Assembly: GCA_014529385.2 (NCBI GenBank)
Contig: CM043968.1
Span: 23,071,013-23,135,012 of the forward strand
DNA length: 64,000 bases
Direction: 5' to 3'
Source: Adiantum capillus-veneris
Lineage: Eukaryota; Streptophyta; Polypodiopsida; Polypodiales; Pteridaceae
The notes under the pieces are model-generated. The model was not told the origin of the DNA. It did no database searches and saw only the letters and a program-made list of their open reading frames with translations. Below are positions 25,853-36,215 of the stretch, piece by piece. The position numbers and the translations under genes were made by a program. How positions within the stretch are numbered: position 1 is the stretch's first letter; each line of letters begins with the position of its first letter.

Positions 25853-25900
25853 GAAGCCAGAATGAAAAGCAGTCACAGGCTTGGTTTGGATATCAGTCTC

Positions 25901-25912
25901 CAAGTGGGAGAT
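25901..25912 (+). other. polypurine tract of copia-2
   Basis: CAAGTGGGAGAT directly before the 3' LTR; primes plus-strand synthesis. Confidence 0.75.
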
Positions 25913-26243
25913 TGTTAAGTATGGAGCCTGATTTACCCTTGTAATTTTCTGTGGTAAAAGCGCACATTTGTAAGGCCCCCATTATGAGGAGAATCCCCCA
26001 TCGTGCATTGACGGCCGAAAAGTGGTCAGAAAACAACCGTCGATTGGTCGGTGGCCGGTAGTCAATGGCCGGTAGCCGGTGGTCGGAAGTCAATGGCCGG
26101 TGGCCGGTGGCCGAATTCAAAAGCGGACTTGTCTTCTCAAAGGCGGCCACACATGGGCGGATTGAAGGGTCCGATTTGGACTTATCTGCACAAGGGCGGT
26201 TACACATGGCTGCCTCTCATGAGAGAGGGCAGCCCTTTTGCCC

Positions 26244-26250
26244 TATAAAA
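26244..26250 (+). promoter_or_regulatory. TATA box in copia-2 3' LTR
   Basis: TATAAAA in the middle of the LTR, in the position expected for the U3 promoter. The matching 5' copy has been lost with the 5' LTR, so it could only drive transcription outward to the right. Confidence 0.6.
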
Positions 26251-26450
26251 GGAGTCCATTTCTACACACATTTCATAGTGTGAAGTTGATGCAACAAGGT
26301 GAGTGTGAGGTGGTGAGAGTGAAGCAAGGCAGGAGCTCCATTAAAGGTATAATCCCTTTGTAAACTACTTCTTGTTTTGAAGTACTAAAGCCATTGAGTG
26401 GCTACTGTCCCGTGGACGTAGCCCACATTGGGTGAACTACGTATATCGTG

Positions 26451-26455
<5 letters not shown>

Positions 26456-26513
<58 letters not shown>
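26456..26513. repeat. (CT)n tract inside copia-2 LTR
   Basis: About 29 CT units after GTGTGTACT, in the LTR part downstream of the TATA box. Confidence 0.95.
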
Positions 26514-26517
<4 letters not shown>

Positions 26518-26601
26518 CTATAATCTTGTGTATGTAAATGTGTCTCTCTCCATTAAATAATCTACTCAATTATCTATTTAGCTACGTCATATTTCCTAAC
26601 A

Positions 26602-27545
26602 ATTATTGACATAGTATCCATCACGAAGATAGATTTCCTAGAAATTTTAACTTGGGATCCATGTATAAGAAATAGAATTTCCACATAGGGAAATGTGCAA
26701 GGAAGAGGGAAAAATCAAGAAAGATTAAAGTGTGGTCAATGTATTCAATCCTTGATTTTGTTTTTCTCGCCTTTTTTCTCTCGCTCGCTTTCGATCGCTC
26801 ATTCAATTATATTACCCGCTGGAAAGAGACCTTAAGGAAGAGAATGATGTAGAAAAACCATCGGCTATACCATTGGGAGGATCTGTCTTGGTGGACAAGG
26901 TTTTTGAACCCTTGGATGCGATTTTAAAAGCTTAGGATGCAAGGCTAAAGCCTAACCAAACACAAGAGCATAGGTGGCTTACATACCCTCATCCGGGCTA
27001 TGGAAAAGAGAGGCTAAAAATGTGCAAGGAGCTCATCCAAGCCGCTCAAGCGCTTATGGAACCACCAGCTCCAACTGCTGCAAAACCTAAGGTATTACTA
27101 CGTGAAAAAATTCAAGAGTTAAAGGAGCGGGGAATTGGAAAGGAAGACCAACTAGATTCTGTAAATGAAACACCATTGGATACGAGGGAGGCAGCCAATA
27201 CAATAGATGGAATGTACTCGCAAGCACTTCTGCCAATTCCAAAAGTGGAAGAACAATGGCCTCAGGAGCTGTGGGAGTAGGTTAGGAACATAAAATATGG
27301 AAGTGCTACGCTTCAGTCAGCCCCCATCACGAAGATCCATCCAGAACATGAGTTATACCCAAATGATATCCGATCATTTGTATGGTGATGCAGGTATGGC
27401 AATATTGGAAGACAGCAAGCCACAGTCATTGGAGACTTTACCTTCATTTATTAGTAACCATGAAAGTCGATCGGAGGTAAACAAAGTACCATCTCAATGG
27501 TAGGCCAATCCTAAGATGATGGATACCAAAACTCTTCATGAGCTG
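26602..27545 (+). pseudogene. gypsy-2 decayed Gag-Pol linker segment
   Basis: Frames at 27020-27280 (CKELIQAAQALMEPPAP, LREKIQELKERGIG) and 27297-27503. The end, MDTKTLHELM (from 27521), is cut by gypsy-3 at 27546 and continues at 36904 as MSSPIHCMLALSELL, which aligns with the gypsy-1 segment LQEIMSAATMKCTLMVAELL. This proves that 27545 and 36899 were once joined. Numerous stops. Confidence 0.55.
27541..27545 (+). other. target site duplication of gypsy-3, left copy
   Basis: AGCTG; the right copy is at 36899-36903. Five bp is the usual gypsy duplication. Confidence 0.92.
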
Positions 27546-28120
27546 TGTGCGCTCCTTGCCACACTGTCGAAGCAAGGGACTTGCCAATACACCGTATGCG
27601 AGCCACAAACGGCTCCAAGCACACAACAAGCCTAAACTAGCAAGCTCAAGAAAACAAAGGGTGTGTCACTCACCGCTCTACGCTCGCCTTCGTGGTGGAT
27701 TCCTCGCCGCGATGAAGAAGAAGCTGCAGTCGTGCCGCGCTCAACCGCTTCGCCGCCGTCGTGCCTTCGCAATGCTCGATCGCACACACACTCTCCCTCT
27801 CTCTCTCTCTCTCACACACACACAAGGAGGTGAAGAAGAAGAAGAAGATGGAGATGGAGCAAGAGCACTCTTCAATTGCACAAATGAGAGAATGAGTAAA
27901 AATTAGGTTTAGTTGGCTTTTATAGGAGCTCACCCCATTCACACTTGGGCGCCCATGCTTAGCCAACTAACCCCTTGAATGTCCAAGTTAAAGTGCGCCT
28001 CTCATCGACGATCACTCTACCTTTCCCTATTGGTCCGACAAGCCCGGTACCTGACTCTAAATCATACATAATACGCGTCCGTCGTAGGTGATGGGTGTCC
28101 GTGTGCCGTGAGGGTTAACA
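27546..28120 (-). repeat. gypsy-3 3' LTR (left copy)
   Basis: Plus-strand ends TGTGCGCTCC ... GAGGGTTAACA. Contains CCCTCTCTCT... followed by CACACA near 27790-27823. Long frames across it are shared with the other LTR and are not taken as genes. Confidence 0.95.
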
Positions 28121-28133
28121 TGCCCCCCTTCCT
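28121..28133 (-). other. gypsy-3 polypurine tract
   Basis: On the minus strand AGGAAGGGGGGCA directly before the 3' LTR. Confidence 0.85.
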
Positions 28134-29466
28134 GATGTAGATTCCGTCCTCGGAAGCTATTGAGTTGAAGCTGGTTCGTCGAGGTGGAAGAGAATTTGAG
28201 ATGAATGTCCTTAGCCTTCTTCAGTCACTGCAAAATCAAACAACATTGGCACAGTAATTGCATTCTCTTAAAAAGCATATGCAGTTTTAGATAGAAAAAT
28301 TGATTGGTCAAAGAATTTCAAACAATTTGTTAGCAATGAACATTAAATTGCAATGTAATCAAATGCATAAACAGATGTAAAGGTAGAAAATTAAACAAGT
28401 CTGGGGTCACTAATTTGACGGTCGAAAAGCACTAGAGATCGAATATTAATACCATGGGTAAGCTTCTTAATTTTCAGTGGTCAATTAAGTTGTTTAATCG
28501 CGAGAGCCAAGTATTCATGTTCAAGGGCTGACTAGAGGCTATATCTAGAAAACTTTGTAGTTAAGCTACCATAAAAGGAATTTCTCATGAAATCATCGCC
28601 GGGCTGATTACTTTTTCTTTGACCCCCCAAGGTCTTTTCACACTGATTCAATTTTGAAGTGGGTGCTTATTTTGTATGCCTTGGGTTTTTTGCTTTTCAA
28701 GGAAAAGCGCCCACACTGGGAACCTCTAGGGCTCTAGTACCATAGGCAATACATGTGAGTGAAGTACCAAATCAAGCTGAGATTTCTCTTCCAGCTTAAA
28801 ATTTTACATTGTGGCACTTTGATTTTTTGTTTGTTCATTTTCATCATTTTAATTTTGTAACTTTGGGGGGTCATATAACACTGTTACCCTCCCCAGGCTC
28901 ATCACATTAGTAAAATCCCTTTATAATACTTAAGCTAAAGGTCGATAGGGTTAAGCCCACTAGAAAGCCCTAGTACATTTCATACAATGCTGCCTAAATC
29001 GGATTAAGAACCTAAGTAACCATTGATTATTAGGAAGGCATTCCCCATGGTATTAAGAGAAGATTTCTAATACCTAGCTTGGTCAAACTAGCTTAGTCGG
29101 ACTGCTTGATTTTTACACCTAAACAAGTGATTATGACAAAAGATTGCATTGAATTAAATGTTTGATACTAAGCCAATGCGCTGAATATTATGCTACCAAT
29201 CACAATCAAAGCAGACAAACATGGATGCAAAAAGATAAGGGCAATGCTAATGGACAAGAAACACCTGTTTGTGTTGATGGTCGCGCTTGATTTGAAGGTT
29301 CCATGAAGATCCAAATCCTATCAATAGCAACACGCTCCTGTACACACTAGGAAACACAAACAATACCTCTAGGAGGCACATCAGTGGGAAAAATTAAAAC
29401 TCCTAAAAAACAAACTCAAAACACAATCTAGACCCCTAACCTACCTATCTGTCACCCCTTTTAGAA
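28134..29466 (-). other. gypsy-3 3' untranslated interior
   Basis: About 1.3 kb between ORF2 and the PPT with no credible frame. The sequence is conserved with gypsy-4b at 50034-51330 (for example AAGCTTCTTAATTTTCAGTGG against AAGCTTCTCAATTCTCTTTGG), so it is part of the element. Confidence 0.7.
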
Positions 29467-29898
29467 TCAAGGAAAGAGGATATTATATAAACCGGGTGGC
29501 CACCCTAAGGCTAGGCCTCTATCCTCATCATCTAGATAAATAAAATCGTTGTCCGTGAGGCCATAGTCTTCCTCGGTCTCTATTAGTTCCTCTTCATCAT
29601 CCTCTTGTGCAAGCATGCTAATCAAGAACCTCGTGATGCGTGGATACTCATCTTGTGCAAAAGAATAAGCATGTGCCATTGGAGACACATTCGCCACTGG
29701 GTAGGGATCACTAGTTAGCCATAGACGTATCAGCCATTCTAACTCCTCAAAATTTCTCTCACATGCAAGGCTCTCTATCAAATCCCATTCGCAAGAAAGT
29801 ATAGGGTAGCATACGTAGAACACTTGTTGAAAAGACAAGGGGTACCTTTCATCAAAAATAGAAGTGCATGCCTCTGGTGAAGTAGCCATTTCTGACAA
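29467..29898 (-). CDS. gypsy-3 ORF2, unknown 143-residue acidic protein
   Basis: ATG at 29898; starts MSEMATSPEACTSIFDERYP and has an acidic C-terminal stretch (AQEDDEEELIETEEDYG). Not recognised. It lies about 270 bp downstream of ORF1. A decayed copy exists in gypsy-4b (about 51720-51350, minus), which shows that ORF2 belongs to the family and is not chance. A role as an accessory protein, as in elements with an extra 3' ORF, is only inference. Confidence 0.6.
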   Translation of the reverse strand: MSEMATSPEACTSIFDERYPLSFQQVFYVCYPILSCEWDLIESLACERNFEELEWLIRLWLTSDPYPVANVSPMAHAYSFAQDEYPRITRFLISMLAQEDDEEELIETEEDYGLTDNDFIYLDDEDRGLALGWPPGLYNILFP

Positions 29899-30171
29899 GA
29901 CAGATAGATTTGGTTAGGCCTTTAAAACATAAGAGTTGTTTTTGTGTGTTGCTTGACTTGACACGGTGAATTTGGACTTATATGTAAGATCTGATAGGGT
30001 GCTCTCTCATTGCTAGGCGCTCTTGCTCTTTACTATTTTTGTTTTTTTGTGAGTATAAGGCTATATATATACATTCCCTAAGATCGGAGATTAAGAGGTC
30101 AGGGAAAAAGGTTGAGAGGGAAGCAAGTGAATGATGGATGTCCACAAACACTCCCCCCTTCCTTGGGTAGA

Positions 30172-33100
30172 TCATACCGTTTGAAATGAGCTTGTCACCC
30201 TTTGAAACCAATTGTTCCAGTTGGTAATAGGTGAGGATTTTTGCCAGTAGTTTGCTATTACCCTAGGTGCCTCGTCAAGTTGCAAGGGTGGTAAGGTACT
30301 CTCCCAGGATCGAACTTGAAGTGGTTCATCAGGTGATTCTTGAACACTGGGAGGTGTGGATTCTTTTGTAGCTTCATGGAGGTCCACTACTATAGATGGA
30401 GGCTGTGTAGAAGCTTTTACCTCTATGGATGTATTACATGAGGAGCTAGAATCTTCATGGGACTCCCCCCTTCCTGAGCTAGGTGGAACAAATCGTTCTT
30501 TCTTTGGTACCCAAACTAGCTCGGGAGCGGGTGTGTAGCATTCTGTGATTTTTTTCTTTCCACGATCATTGATTCGTTTTGGAGCTATGGGATTGGGCTC
30601 ACTTGGGTCAGGTGATAGGTAAGAGCACAATCTACGTTTTGGCACCCAGATTTGATCATTTCCTTGATAGTAGCCTTGGGCTTCCAATAGTCGTTTAGGG
30701 ATCCAACGCAGCGTTTCTTTACATTTCTTGGAGTGAGTGGTACGGTTCTTACTAGGCTTCTGTTTTTTAGCACTAGCTATGGTCACTAAAGAAGCTTTAG
30801 GGACCCACTTGTATGTTTTCTCTGTTACATTAGGATGAGTCTTGTCGGAAGCGATATGCATTGCTTGTAGCATATTTAAGGGTATAGGCATTTCATCCCC
30901 CTCAGGTGTTACCCAGGTCGTCCCCCTATTTCCCCAAGTGTCTATGGTTGATGCTAGGTGGACCCAATCCACATTGTCCGACTCAGTCATACCCGGTAAC
31001 ACATCCATGTAAGGAGAATCTTGGCCAATGTCTGTATCCTTCTTACAAGTGTAACAATATTGTAGTGGGGCCGAGTGAACTGTGGTGTCAGAGCGATGAT
31101 CAATAATGGTTTTACTCCCTAAGGGGTGTACCTTACCAGTCACCAAATCCACTCTAAGGACAGAGTCTTGGAATTGCAAATAGACATGATTTTTAGACCA
31201 ATCGTGAACCATTTGTGCTTCCCTCATGAATGGTCGTCCTAAAATCATTTCATATGACATAAGGTGTTTAGAGAAATCCATTACAATGAACGTATGTCGC
31301 ACCTTGTATCCTAGAACTTTGATCTTAAGATCCTTGAGCATCCCCATAGGTTTGGCTATGGTACCATTTGCCATCTTTACCACAATGTTAGTAACACTGA
31401 GGCGGGGTTTTCCCATGGATTCCCAACAATCTTTTGTAACGATGCTAACTCCCGCACCACCATCAAGAATTCCCTTTATAGTTAATCCCTTGGTAGTGAT
31501 GGGTAGGGTCGCATTAGACTCGTCGCCTTCAAAATACTGCCCTAATTCGTTAATGGGTACCTCGATCACAGACTCGTGTCCATCTAAGTCAAGTGATTGC
31601 ACATGATTTTCCTCATCAATCATAATCGAGTCAGGCCTATTTGGTTGCGCAAACTGCGGTAATCCCGTTCGTAGCTCTCCGTTAAGGAATGCTCGAAGTG
31701 CAAGGAATAACTCAGGATCTCCATACAGCTTTGCTATGATCGTGGTTCGGACCTCAGAAGACATGAAGTCCACTAGTTTGGCAACATTCATTGGCGTTTT
31801 GCAGGGTGTAGGTCCTTGACTAGGAACTGGTGAGGATGGAATCTCATATTCCTCAATGGGATCAGGTATTCCTTCGTTAAACATCCTTTCCAACAAGAAG
31901 GGTGTATGCTCACTTTCTGATGTCCTGTCCTCACTCCCTTCTTGGATGATACTAGATATGGCTAACGGTCTATGGTTCATGTGGGGTGGATGAACTTGCG
32001 TGGGAAACACTGTGTCATGAATTTTGACCTGCATGGGTTCTGGTTCTAGTTTCCTTTGAGTCTCCTCCACTAAACCTCTTAGATGTTTCACCTGCTTAAT
32101 CTCATCTACTGGGTTTGGATACGTCCCAATCTTCTTTTTACGATTTTTTCCTTTTTGCCCCTGCGGTTTTTCTTGGGGGTCTTGGATTGAATTTGGAAAC
32201 ACTTGTGGTGTTTTCAGAGGCTCTTTATGGTTTTCTCTCATTCGGTTTTCATTTGGTTCCATGTTACGGTTTTCTTTGTCGGTCTTTCCCTTTGTGGTAT
32301 TGGTTCTAGTCTCCATTGTCTCGACTGAATCTGAATCATCCTCGAGGTCATTCATATACACGGGGTCATCTCCTGTTCCTATGTTTGTTTTGGAACTTGG
32401 CTTTGAATTTTCCGTATTCTGCGACTTCTTCCTTCGTGTCTTCTTTTTCTTTGCTTGGATAATTGACGCGGTATCTCTCTCTTCGAGGATATGTCCTGGC
32501 CCTTGAAGCATGGACCGTGTAATCGCATAAGCGGGTGCGACGGGTGGTATTGGCGATGTCACACTAGCAATTTCGACCAAATTCAGGGGTGTGATTTTAG
32601 GCGCATTTGGGTTATAGGGGCATTGGGCAATCAAGTGATCTATGCCACAACGATTACATGTGAGTATTGGCATTGCAGACGTGCTCCCTTGATTCACTTG
32701 CATCTGTGCAGCATTCTTTTGCAGCCTAATAGGGCACTCCGCTACTCGATGTGGTCCACCACACTCGTAGCATTGAAGAGGTGGCCTCCTAGCCTGGGTG
32801 TTGATATTTTGACCTCTGGGTGCGAGAGCAGCAGCTTGATAAACCGGCTTGACTTGTCCCCAACAATCTTCCATGTAGTATATAGGACATTCTTCCAATG
32901 TATCAAGTCCGTAGGCAATACTAGTGTCTATTTCCTCCTCACAACCATCTGCATAAGCGTTTGATGGCTCGCAACCCACTTGGTTCATAGGGGCGACTCT
33001 TGGATGCGGGGGCTGCGGTCCTAGCACAGGAGGTGGTAGCGGTGTAGCTTGTACAACATTTTGAGATCTAGGGACCATGTGTTGCGGTAGTTGCTCAACA

Positions 33101-35103
33101 GGTGGAGTAGGCATCAATACAGGAGCTCGAGGCGCATCCGTCCAGGCTACAGGTGGTCTATTTGCCATCATACGTTTGATCATTAAACAATCCTTAGCTT
33201 GGTGACCATACCTACCACATGCGTTGCAAGTTCCATTAAATTTTACTCTAAACGTAGGGCACTCACTAGTGCTATGTGGACCTAAGCAAATGGAACACCA
33301 TTGTTGCTCCCTTCTTGGATACATGTGACTATTTTGAGGGGGTCGATTATCCTTAAGAGACTCTTGGATTGCCTTGGTGAGGTCTGTCAAGAATGTCTCA
33401 AATACCTTTGGCTCATTGGCAATGGGCTTTGCAGTCATGGGTTCATACTCAATGGCTTGTGAGCTAGTGGATCTCGTGTCAGTAGACACCCTCATGCCTG
33501 ATATCATCAAGTTGTCCTCTAGTTGGATTGCATTGGCAGTGACATCTTCCCAGGTTGTGATACCTCTAATCACTAGTCCATTATAGATTCCTTCATTCCT
33601 CAACCCTCGAATGAATCGATCAAGCAGTTGGTTATTGTTGAAGCGCTCATTTACAGGGCAACGAGAGTTTAAGTGCTTTAGACGACTAATGAAGTCCCTT
33701 ACTGACTCTCCTTCCTTACGTTCGGCCTTCTGTAGCTGAGATGCTACACCCCAAAGCACACCTTCTCGTATGTACTCTTTTAGAAACAACCTTCGAAGGG
33801 TAGGGTAGATTGTTTTCTCGTCCACCCTTAGGGTCCTATACCAATCTCCAGCCTTCCCACTTAATGTCAAGCTTAAGGCATTGCACTTATGTAGTTCGTT
33901 GCGTTCCCCTAAGGAATCACATACTTGTTCAAACACTTCAATGTGTTTCCTAGCATCTTCGTCCCCATTGAATTTTTGCGTGAGTTTGGCAATTTGTACT
34001 GCCTTACTTCTAGGCTCTCTATCAGAAGCATGACGCATATTTTCCGCGATAGATCGACCTATGGTTTGAGCAAACGCTGCCAAGTCACCTATGTGAGGAG
34101 GCAGGGCCGGTGGAGGTACTCTTGGAATCATATGTGGGAGAGGAACGGGTACCGGTCTTGGCATATGTGTAGATGATGCAGGATATGGAACATAACCGGG
34201 CATAGGTCCACTCGGATAAGAGCTAGGGAGCGGCACTCGAGGAGCATAAGCAAGTGGTACAATTGGAGGTGTGGGGGCCATGTGTGCATAAGGGGCTAGA
34301 GGCACATATGGTCGAGGCCCCATATTAGGTACTACGACACTAGGTAGTGGCACTGCGCTAACCGTAGATGTCATCGGTACATTCTCTGTCAGGCTTATCC
34401 CTGGAGTGAGCACTGTGTTTTCCTTAATAGAGGGTTGAGCCAAGTTAGGGAAGCTAAAGTTGTCGCTCGGAGGCTCAGATTGCACAGAGACCCCAGGTGA
34501 AATGACGTGAGATGGGTCCATGGGGCTCATTAGAGGAGTCTCCATTTGAGATAGAGTAGGCTGTTGAGCCTTGCTCGTATCCAGAAATCTCATGGGGCCA
34601 GTTGAGAGTATATTTACCCCTCGATTTTGCCTTTCTGATTGAATAATGCCATGGATAACATTACAGATCATTTTCTGTTGATCTTCGATGCTCGTGGCAC
34701 TAGAGGTGGATTGTACAATCTCTATCCATCCTACATGGTAGGCGTGGCCAGAGTGTAGATCCGTCAACACCTCAGTGTGGAGGTCGTATGTCCAATGATC
34801 ATTAATGAACAATCCTTCTAGAGTCGACGTGTTAACGGTTTCTTGTGAGGTAGAAGCAATGTTGCTCCCCGTGGTTTTACTTGCCACCAACGGTACTCTA
34901 GAGGGAACTTCTGAAGGAGGCAGCTCAACAGGGCCTTCTTGGTAAGAAGTTGGTAGGATATCCACATGGACACTCTTTGGGGGTGTGGGGTCCACGTGCG
35001 ATGTGAAAGGAGAGTCCACTTCCCCACCCCCTTCGTGTGCTTCATTTGCATCAGGTTCCGAGCGAGTAGCTCTACCTAACGTTTCCATGAAACGGCTAAA
35101 CAT
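30172..35103 (-). CDS. gypsy-3 ORF1: long Gag-protease-like protein with WVPK repeats
   Basis: 1643 residues. Order: Ser/Pro-rich N-terminus; Pro-rich part (about 230-345); retrotransposon gag core (about 366-532, LTLSGKAGDWYRTL, then FISRLKHLNSRCP); knuckles CSICLGPHSTSEC and CNACGRYGHQAKDC (about 600-638), CYECGGPHRVAEC (about 780) and CNRCGIDHLIAQC (about 820); basic/acidic linker; aspartic-protease fold near 1190-1310 with LDGGAGVSIV and ILGRPFM. The active-site triad is DGG, not DSG/DTG. The C-terminal 300 residues carry four WVPK-type motifs (KWVPKASL, RWIPKRLL, IWVPKRRL, VWVPKKER) and end without RT. It should form particles; cleavage may fail. Its true N-terminus may lie at MHLRSGR (35351) in another frame. 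Confidence 0.85.
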   Translation of the reverse strand: MFSRFMETLGRATRSEPDANEAHEGGGEVDSPFTSHVDPTPPKSVHVDILPTSYQEGPVELPPSEVPSRVPLVASKTTGSNIASTSQETVNTSTLEGLFINDHWTYDLHTEVLTDLHSGHAYHVGWIEIVQSTSSATSIEDQQKMICNVIHGIIQSERQNRGVNILSTGPMRFLDTSKAQQPTLSQMETPLMSPMDPSHVISPGVSVQSEPPSDNFSFPNLAQPSIKENTVLTPGISLTENVPMTSTVSAVPLPSVVVPNMGPRPYVPLAPYAHMAPTPPIVPLAYAPRVPLPSSYPSGPMPGYVPYPASSTHMPRPVPVPLPHMIPRVPPPALPPHIGDLAAFAQTIGRSIAENMRHASDREPRSKAVQIAKLTQKFNGDEDARKHIEVFEQVCDSLGERNELHKCNALSLTLSGKAGDWYRTLRVDEKTIYPTLRRLFLKEYIREGVLWGVASQLQKAERKEGESVRDFISRLKHLNSRCPVNERFNNNQLLDRFIRGLRNEGIYNGLVIRGITTWEDVTANAIQLEDNLMISGMRVSTDTRSTSSQAIEYEPMTAKPIANEPKVFETFLTDLTKAIQESLKDNRPPQNSHMYPRREQQWCSICLGPHSTSECPTFRVKFNGTCNACGRYGHQAKDCLMIKRMMANRPPVAWTDAPRAPVLMPTPPVEQLPQHMVPRSQNVVQATPLPPPVLGPQPPHPRVAPMNQVGCEPSNAYADGCEEEIDTSIAYGLDTLEECPIYYMEDCWGQVKPVYQAAALAPRGQNINTQARRPPLQCYECGGPHRVAECPIRLQKNAAQMQVNQGSTSAMPILTCNRCGIDHLIAQCPYNPNAPKITPLNLVEIASVTSPIPPVAPAYAITRSMLQGPGHILEERDTASIIQAKKKKTRRKKSQNTENSKPSSKTNIGTGDDPVYMNDLEDDSDSVETMETRTNTTKGKTDKENRNMEPNENRMRENHKEPLKTPQVFPNSIQDPQEKPQGQKGKNRKKKIGTYPNPVDEIKQVKHLRGLVEETQRKLEPEPMQVKIHDTVFPTQVHPPHMNHRPLAISSIIQEGSEDRTSESEHTPFLLERMFNEGIPDPIEEYEIPSSPVPSQGPTPCKTPMNVAKLVDFMSSEVRTTIIAKLYGDPELFLALRAFLNGELRTGLPQFAQPNRPDSIMIDEENHVQSLDLDGHESVIEVPINELGQYFEGDESNATLPITTKGLTIKGILDGGAGVSIVTKDCWESMGKPRLSVTNIVVKMANGTIAKPMGMLKDLKIKVLGYKVRHTFIVMDFSKHLMSYEMILGRPFMREAQMVHDWSKNHVYLQFQDSVLRVDLVTGKVHPLGSKTIIDHRSDTTVHSAPLQYCYTCKKDTDIGQDSPYMDVLPGMTESDNVDWVHLASTIDTWGNRGTTWVTPEGDEMPIPLNMLQAMHIASDKTHPNVTEKTYKWVPKASLVTIASAKKQKPSKNRTTHSKKCKETLRWIPKRLLEAQGYYQGNDQIWVPKRRLCSYLSPDPSEPNPIAPKRINDRGKKKITECYTPAPELVWVPKKERFVPPSSGRGESHEDSSSSCNTSIEVKASTQPPSIVVDLHEATKESTPPSVQESPDEPLQVRSWESTLPPLQLDEAPRVIANYWQKSSPITNWNNWFQRVTSSFQTV

Positions 35104-35351
35104 ACTAGTACTAGGCTGTGGAGCTCGGGAGGTGCATGGCCTTCTCTCTCAGTGTTTTGGGTAGGGTATGCTTCCATGATTTCTGAGTCGGAGGAGGAAT
35201 CACTAGCGGCTATTTTAGGGTCTTGGGTGGTGCTACCTTGTGTCCCCGCTGAGGGTCTAGAGCTTATCGTGGATGGGTAATGGGTGTCCGTATGAACAGA
35301 GGCACCCTCAATATGCTCGTGTTCTAGCACCCGCCCAGAGCGTAAGTGCAT
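35104..35351 (-). pseudogene. gypsy-3 ORF1 5' segment, out of frame
   Basis: ATG 35351 gives MHLRSGRVLEHEHIEG, the kind of N-terminus usual for plant gypsy polyproteins. In gypsy-4a the matching sequence (from 46718) runs on in one frame through SAPHPSASVFSHIMGTL. In gypsy-3 the same region (APQPSTSMFSRFMETL) is in a frame shifted by one base, with the shift near 35110-35150 beside GAGAGAGAA. Either an indel has shortened ORF1 or translation begins at 35103. Confidence 0.55.
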
Positions 35352-35736
35352 GTGCTTTTGATACCCTAAGGTGTCAAAAAGCTGCTCTAGGAGGCCTTGT
35401 GACTAGTTTTTAGCGTGTTTTTTGTTTGTTTTTTTGCTAGATTTTTTAGAGCGTGTCGTGGAATGGGCCGTGTGATAGCTCAAAACGAGCGTATCGGTCA
35501 GAGGGTCGTGCCGTGCTTTACAGCCCTCCGTTTGGTCACTCTATGCCCTCGGAATCCCTAAAACTGTCAATTTCCAGTAGGGAACTAGGCCCAAACTAGA
35601 AAGTCTAAGGGTGCAAGTGGGAAGAGAAAGGAGGAGAGTGGAGGACTTGTCCCACATGCTCTCATTCTCTCTTGAGGGAGTAGGGTATATATATAAGAGT
35701 GAGTCTAGTATATATCATAAGACTGAGGACTGAGGC

Positions 35737-35777
35737 CTGGGCCTGGGCTTGGGCTTGGGCTTGGGCTTGGGCTTGGG
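35737..35777. repeat. (GGGCTT)n hexamer tract in gypsy-3 leader
   Basis: Five GGGCTT units preceded by GGGCCT; G-runs on the plus strand, CCCAAG on the element's sense strand. Confidence 0.9.
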
Positions 35778-35919
35778 AAAATGATCCTGATCCCGATCTA
35801 TCTTTTATACAAACCAACCCGTCCGTTTTAAGAGTCGTGTTTTTTATTTTCGAAAAATTTCGCCACCCACTCGCTCGCGTTTTTAATTTTTGATTTTTTT
35901 TTCATTTTTTTTTTTTGAT

Positions 35920-36215
35920 GCAGAAAACGCAGCAATTAAAAAATGCAGAAAAACGCAAAAAAAACAAAAATTGCAGAAAACTGACAGAAAAAAGCAGAAA
36001 TAACAGAAATTGCAGAAAACTGACAGAAAAAACACAGAAATTGCAGAAAATACAGAAAAAACGCAGAAATTGCAGAAAATTGACAGGAATGCAGAAAATT
36101 GCAGAAATTGAAAACGCCGAACTTGAAAACGCAGAAATTGCAGAAATTGAAAAACGCAGACAACAACAGAAATTGAAACTTGACAGCAATTGCAGAAAAC
36201 GCAAAAACAGAAACC
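35920..36215. repeat. short-period minisatellite in gypsy-3 leader
   Basis: Variants of GCAGAAATTGCAGAAAA and ACTGACAGAAAAA recur about fifteen times over 300 bp. On the element's sense strand this is a T-rich TTTTCTGCAATTTCTG array in the 5' leader. Frames rich in Phe/Cys or Lys here are artefacts of the repeat. Confidence 0.85.

Larger units (their letters stand above)
21870..26601 (+). mobile_element. copia-2: Ty1-copia element with truncated 5' LTR
   Basis: Order: 60-bp 5' LTR remnant, PBS, gag, protease-integrase-RT-RNase H, PPT and a full 3' LTR of 689 bp. Coding capacity is nearly complete but carries two frameshifts and three in-frame stops. It lies inside gypsy-2. Two of the stops are TGA codons at sites where CGA or TGG is expected, which fits deamination of methylated C. 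Confidence 0.88.
25913..26601 (+). repeat. copia-2 3' LTR
   Basis: Starts TGTTAAGTATGGAGC after the PPT and ends CATATTTCCTAACA. 689 bp. Contains four or more copies of a GGTCGGTGGCCGGTAG-like motif (26045-26110), a TATA box and a (CT)29 tract at about 26456-26513. Confidence 0.88.

Noticed and set aside
27538-27966. Basic protein frames in both gypsy-3 LTRs (also 36180-36744)
   Set aside because: Identical in both LTRs, cross the LTR border and the CT/CA tract; LTR sequence, not a gene.
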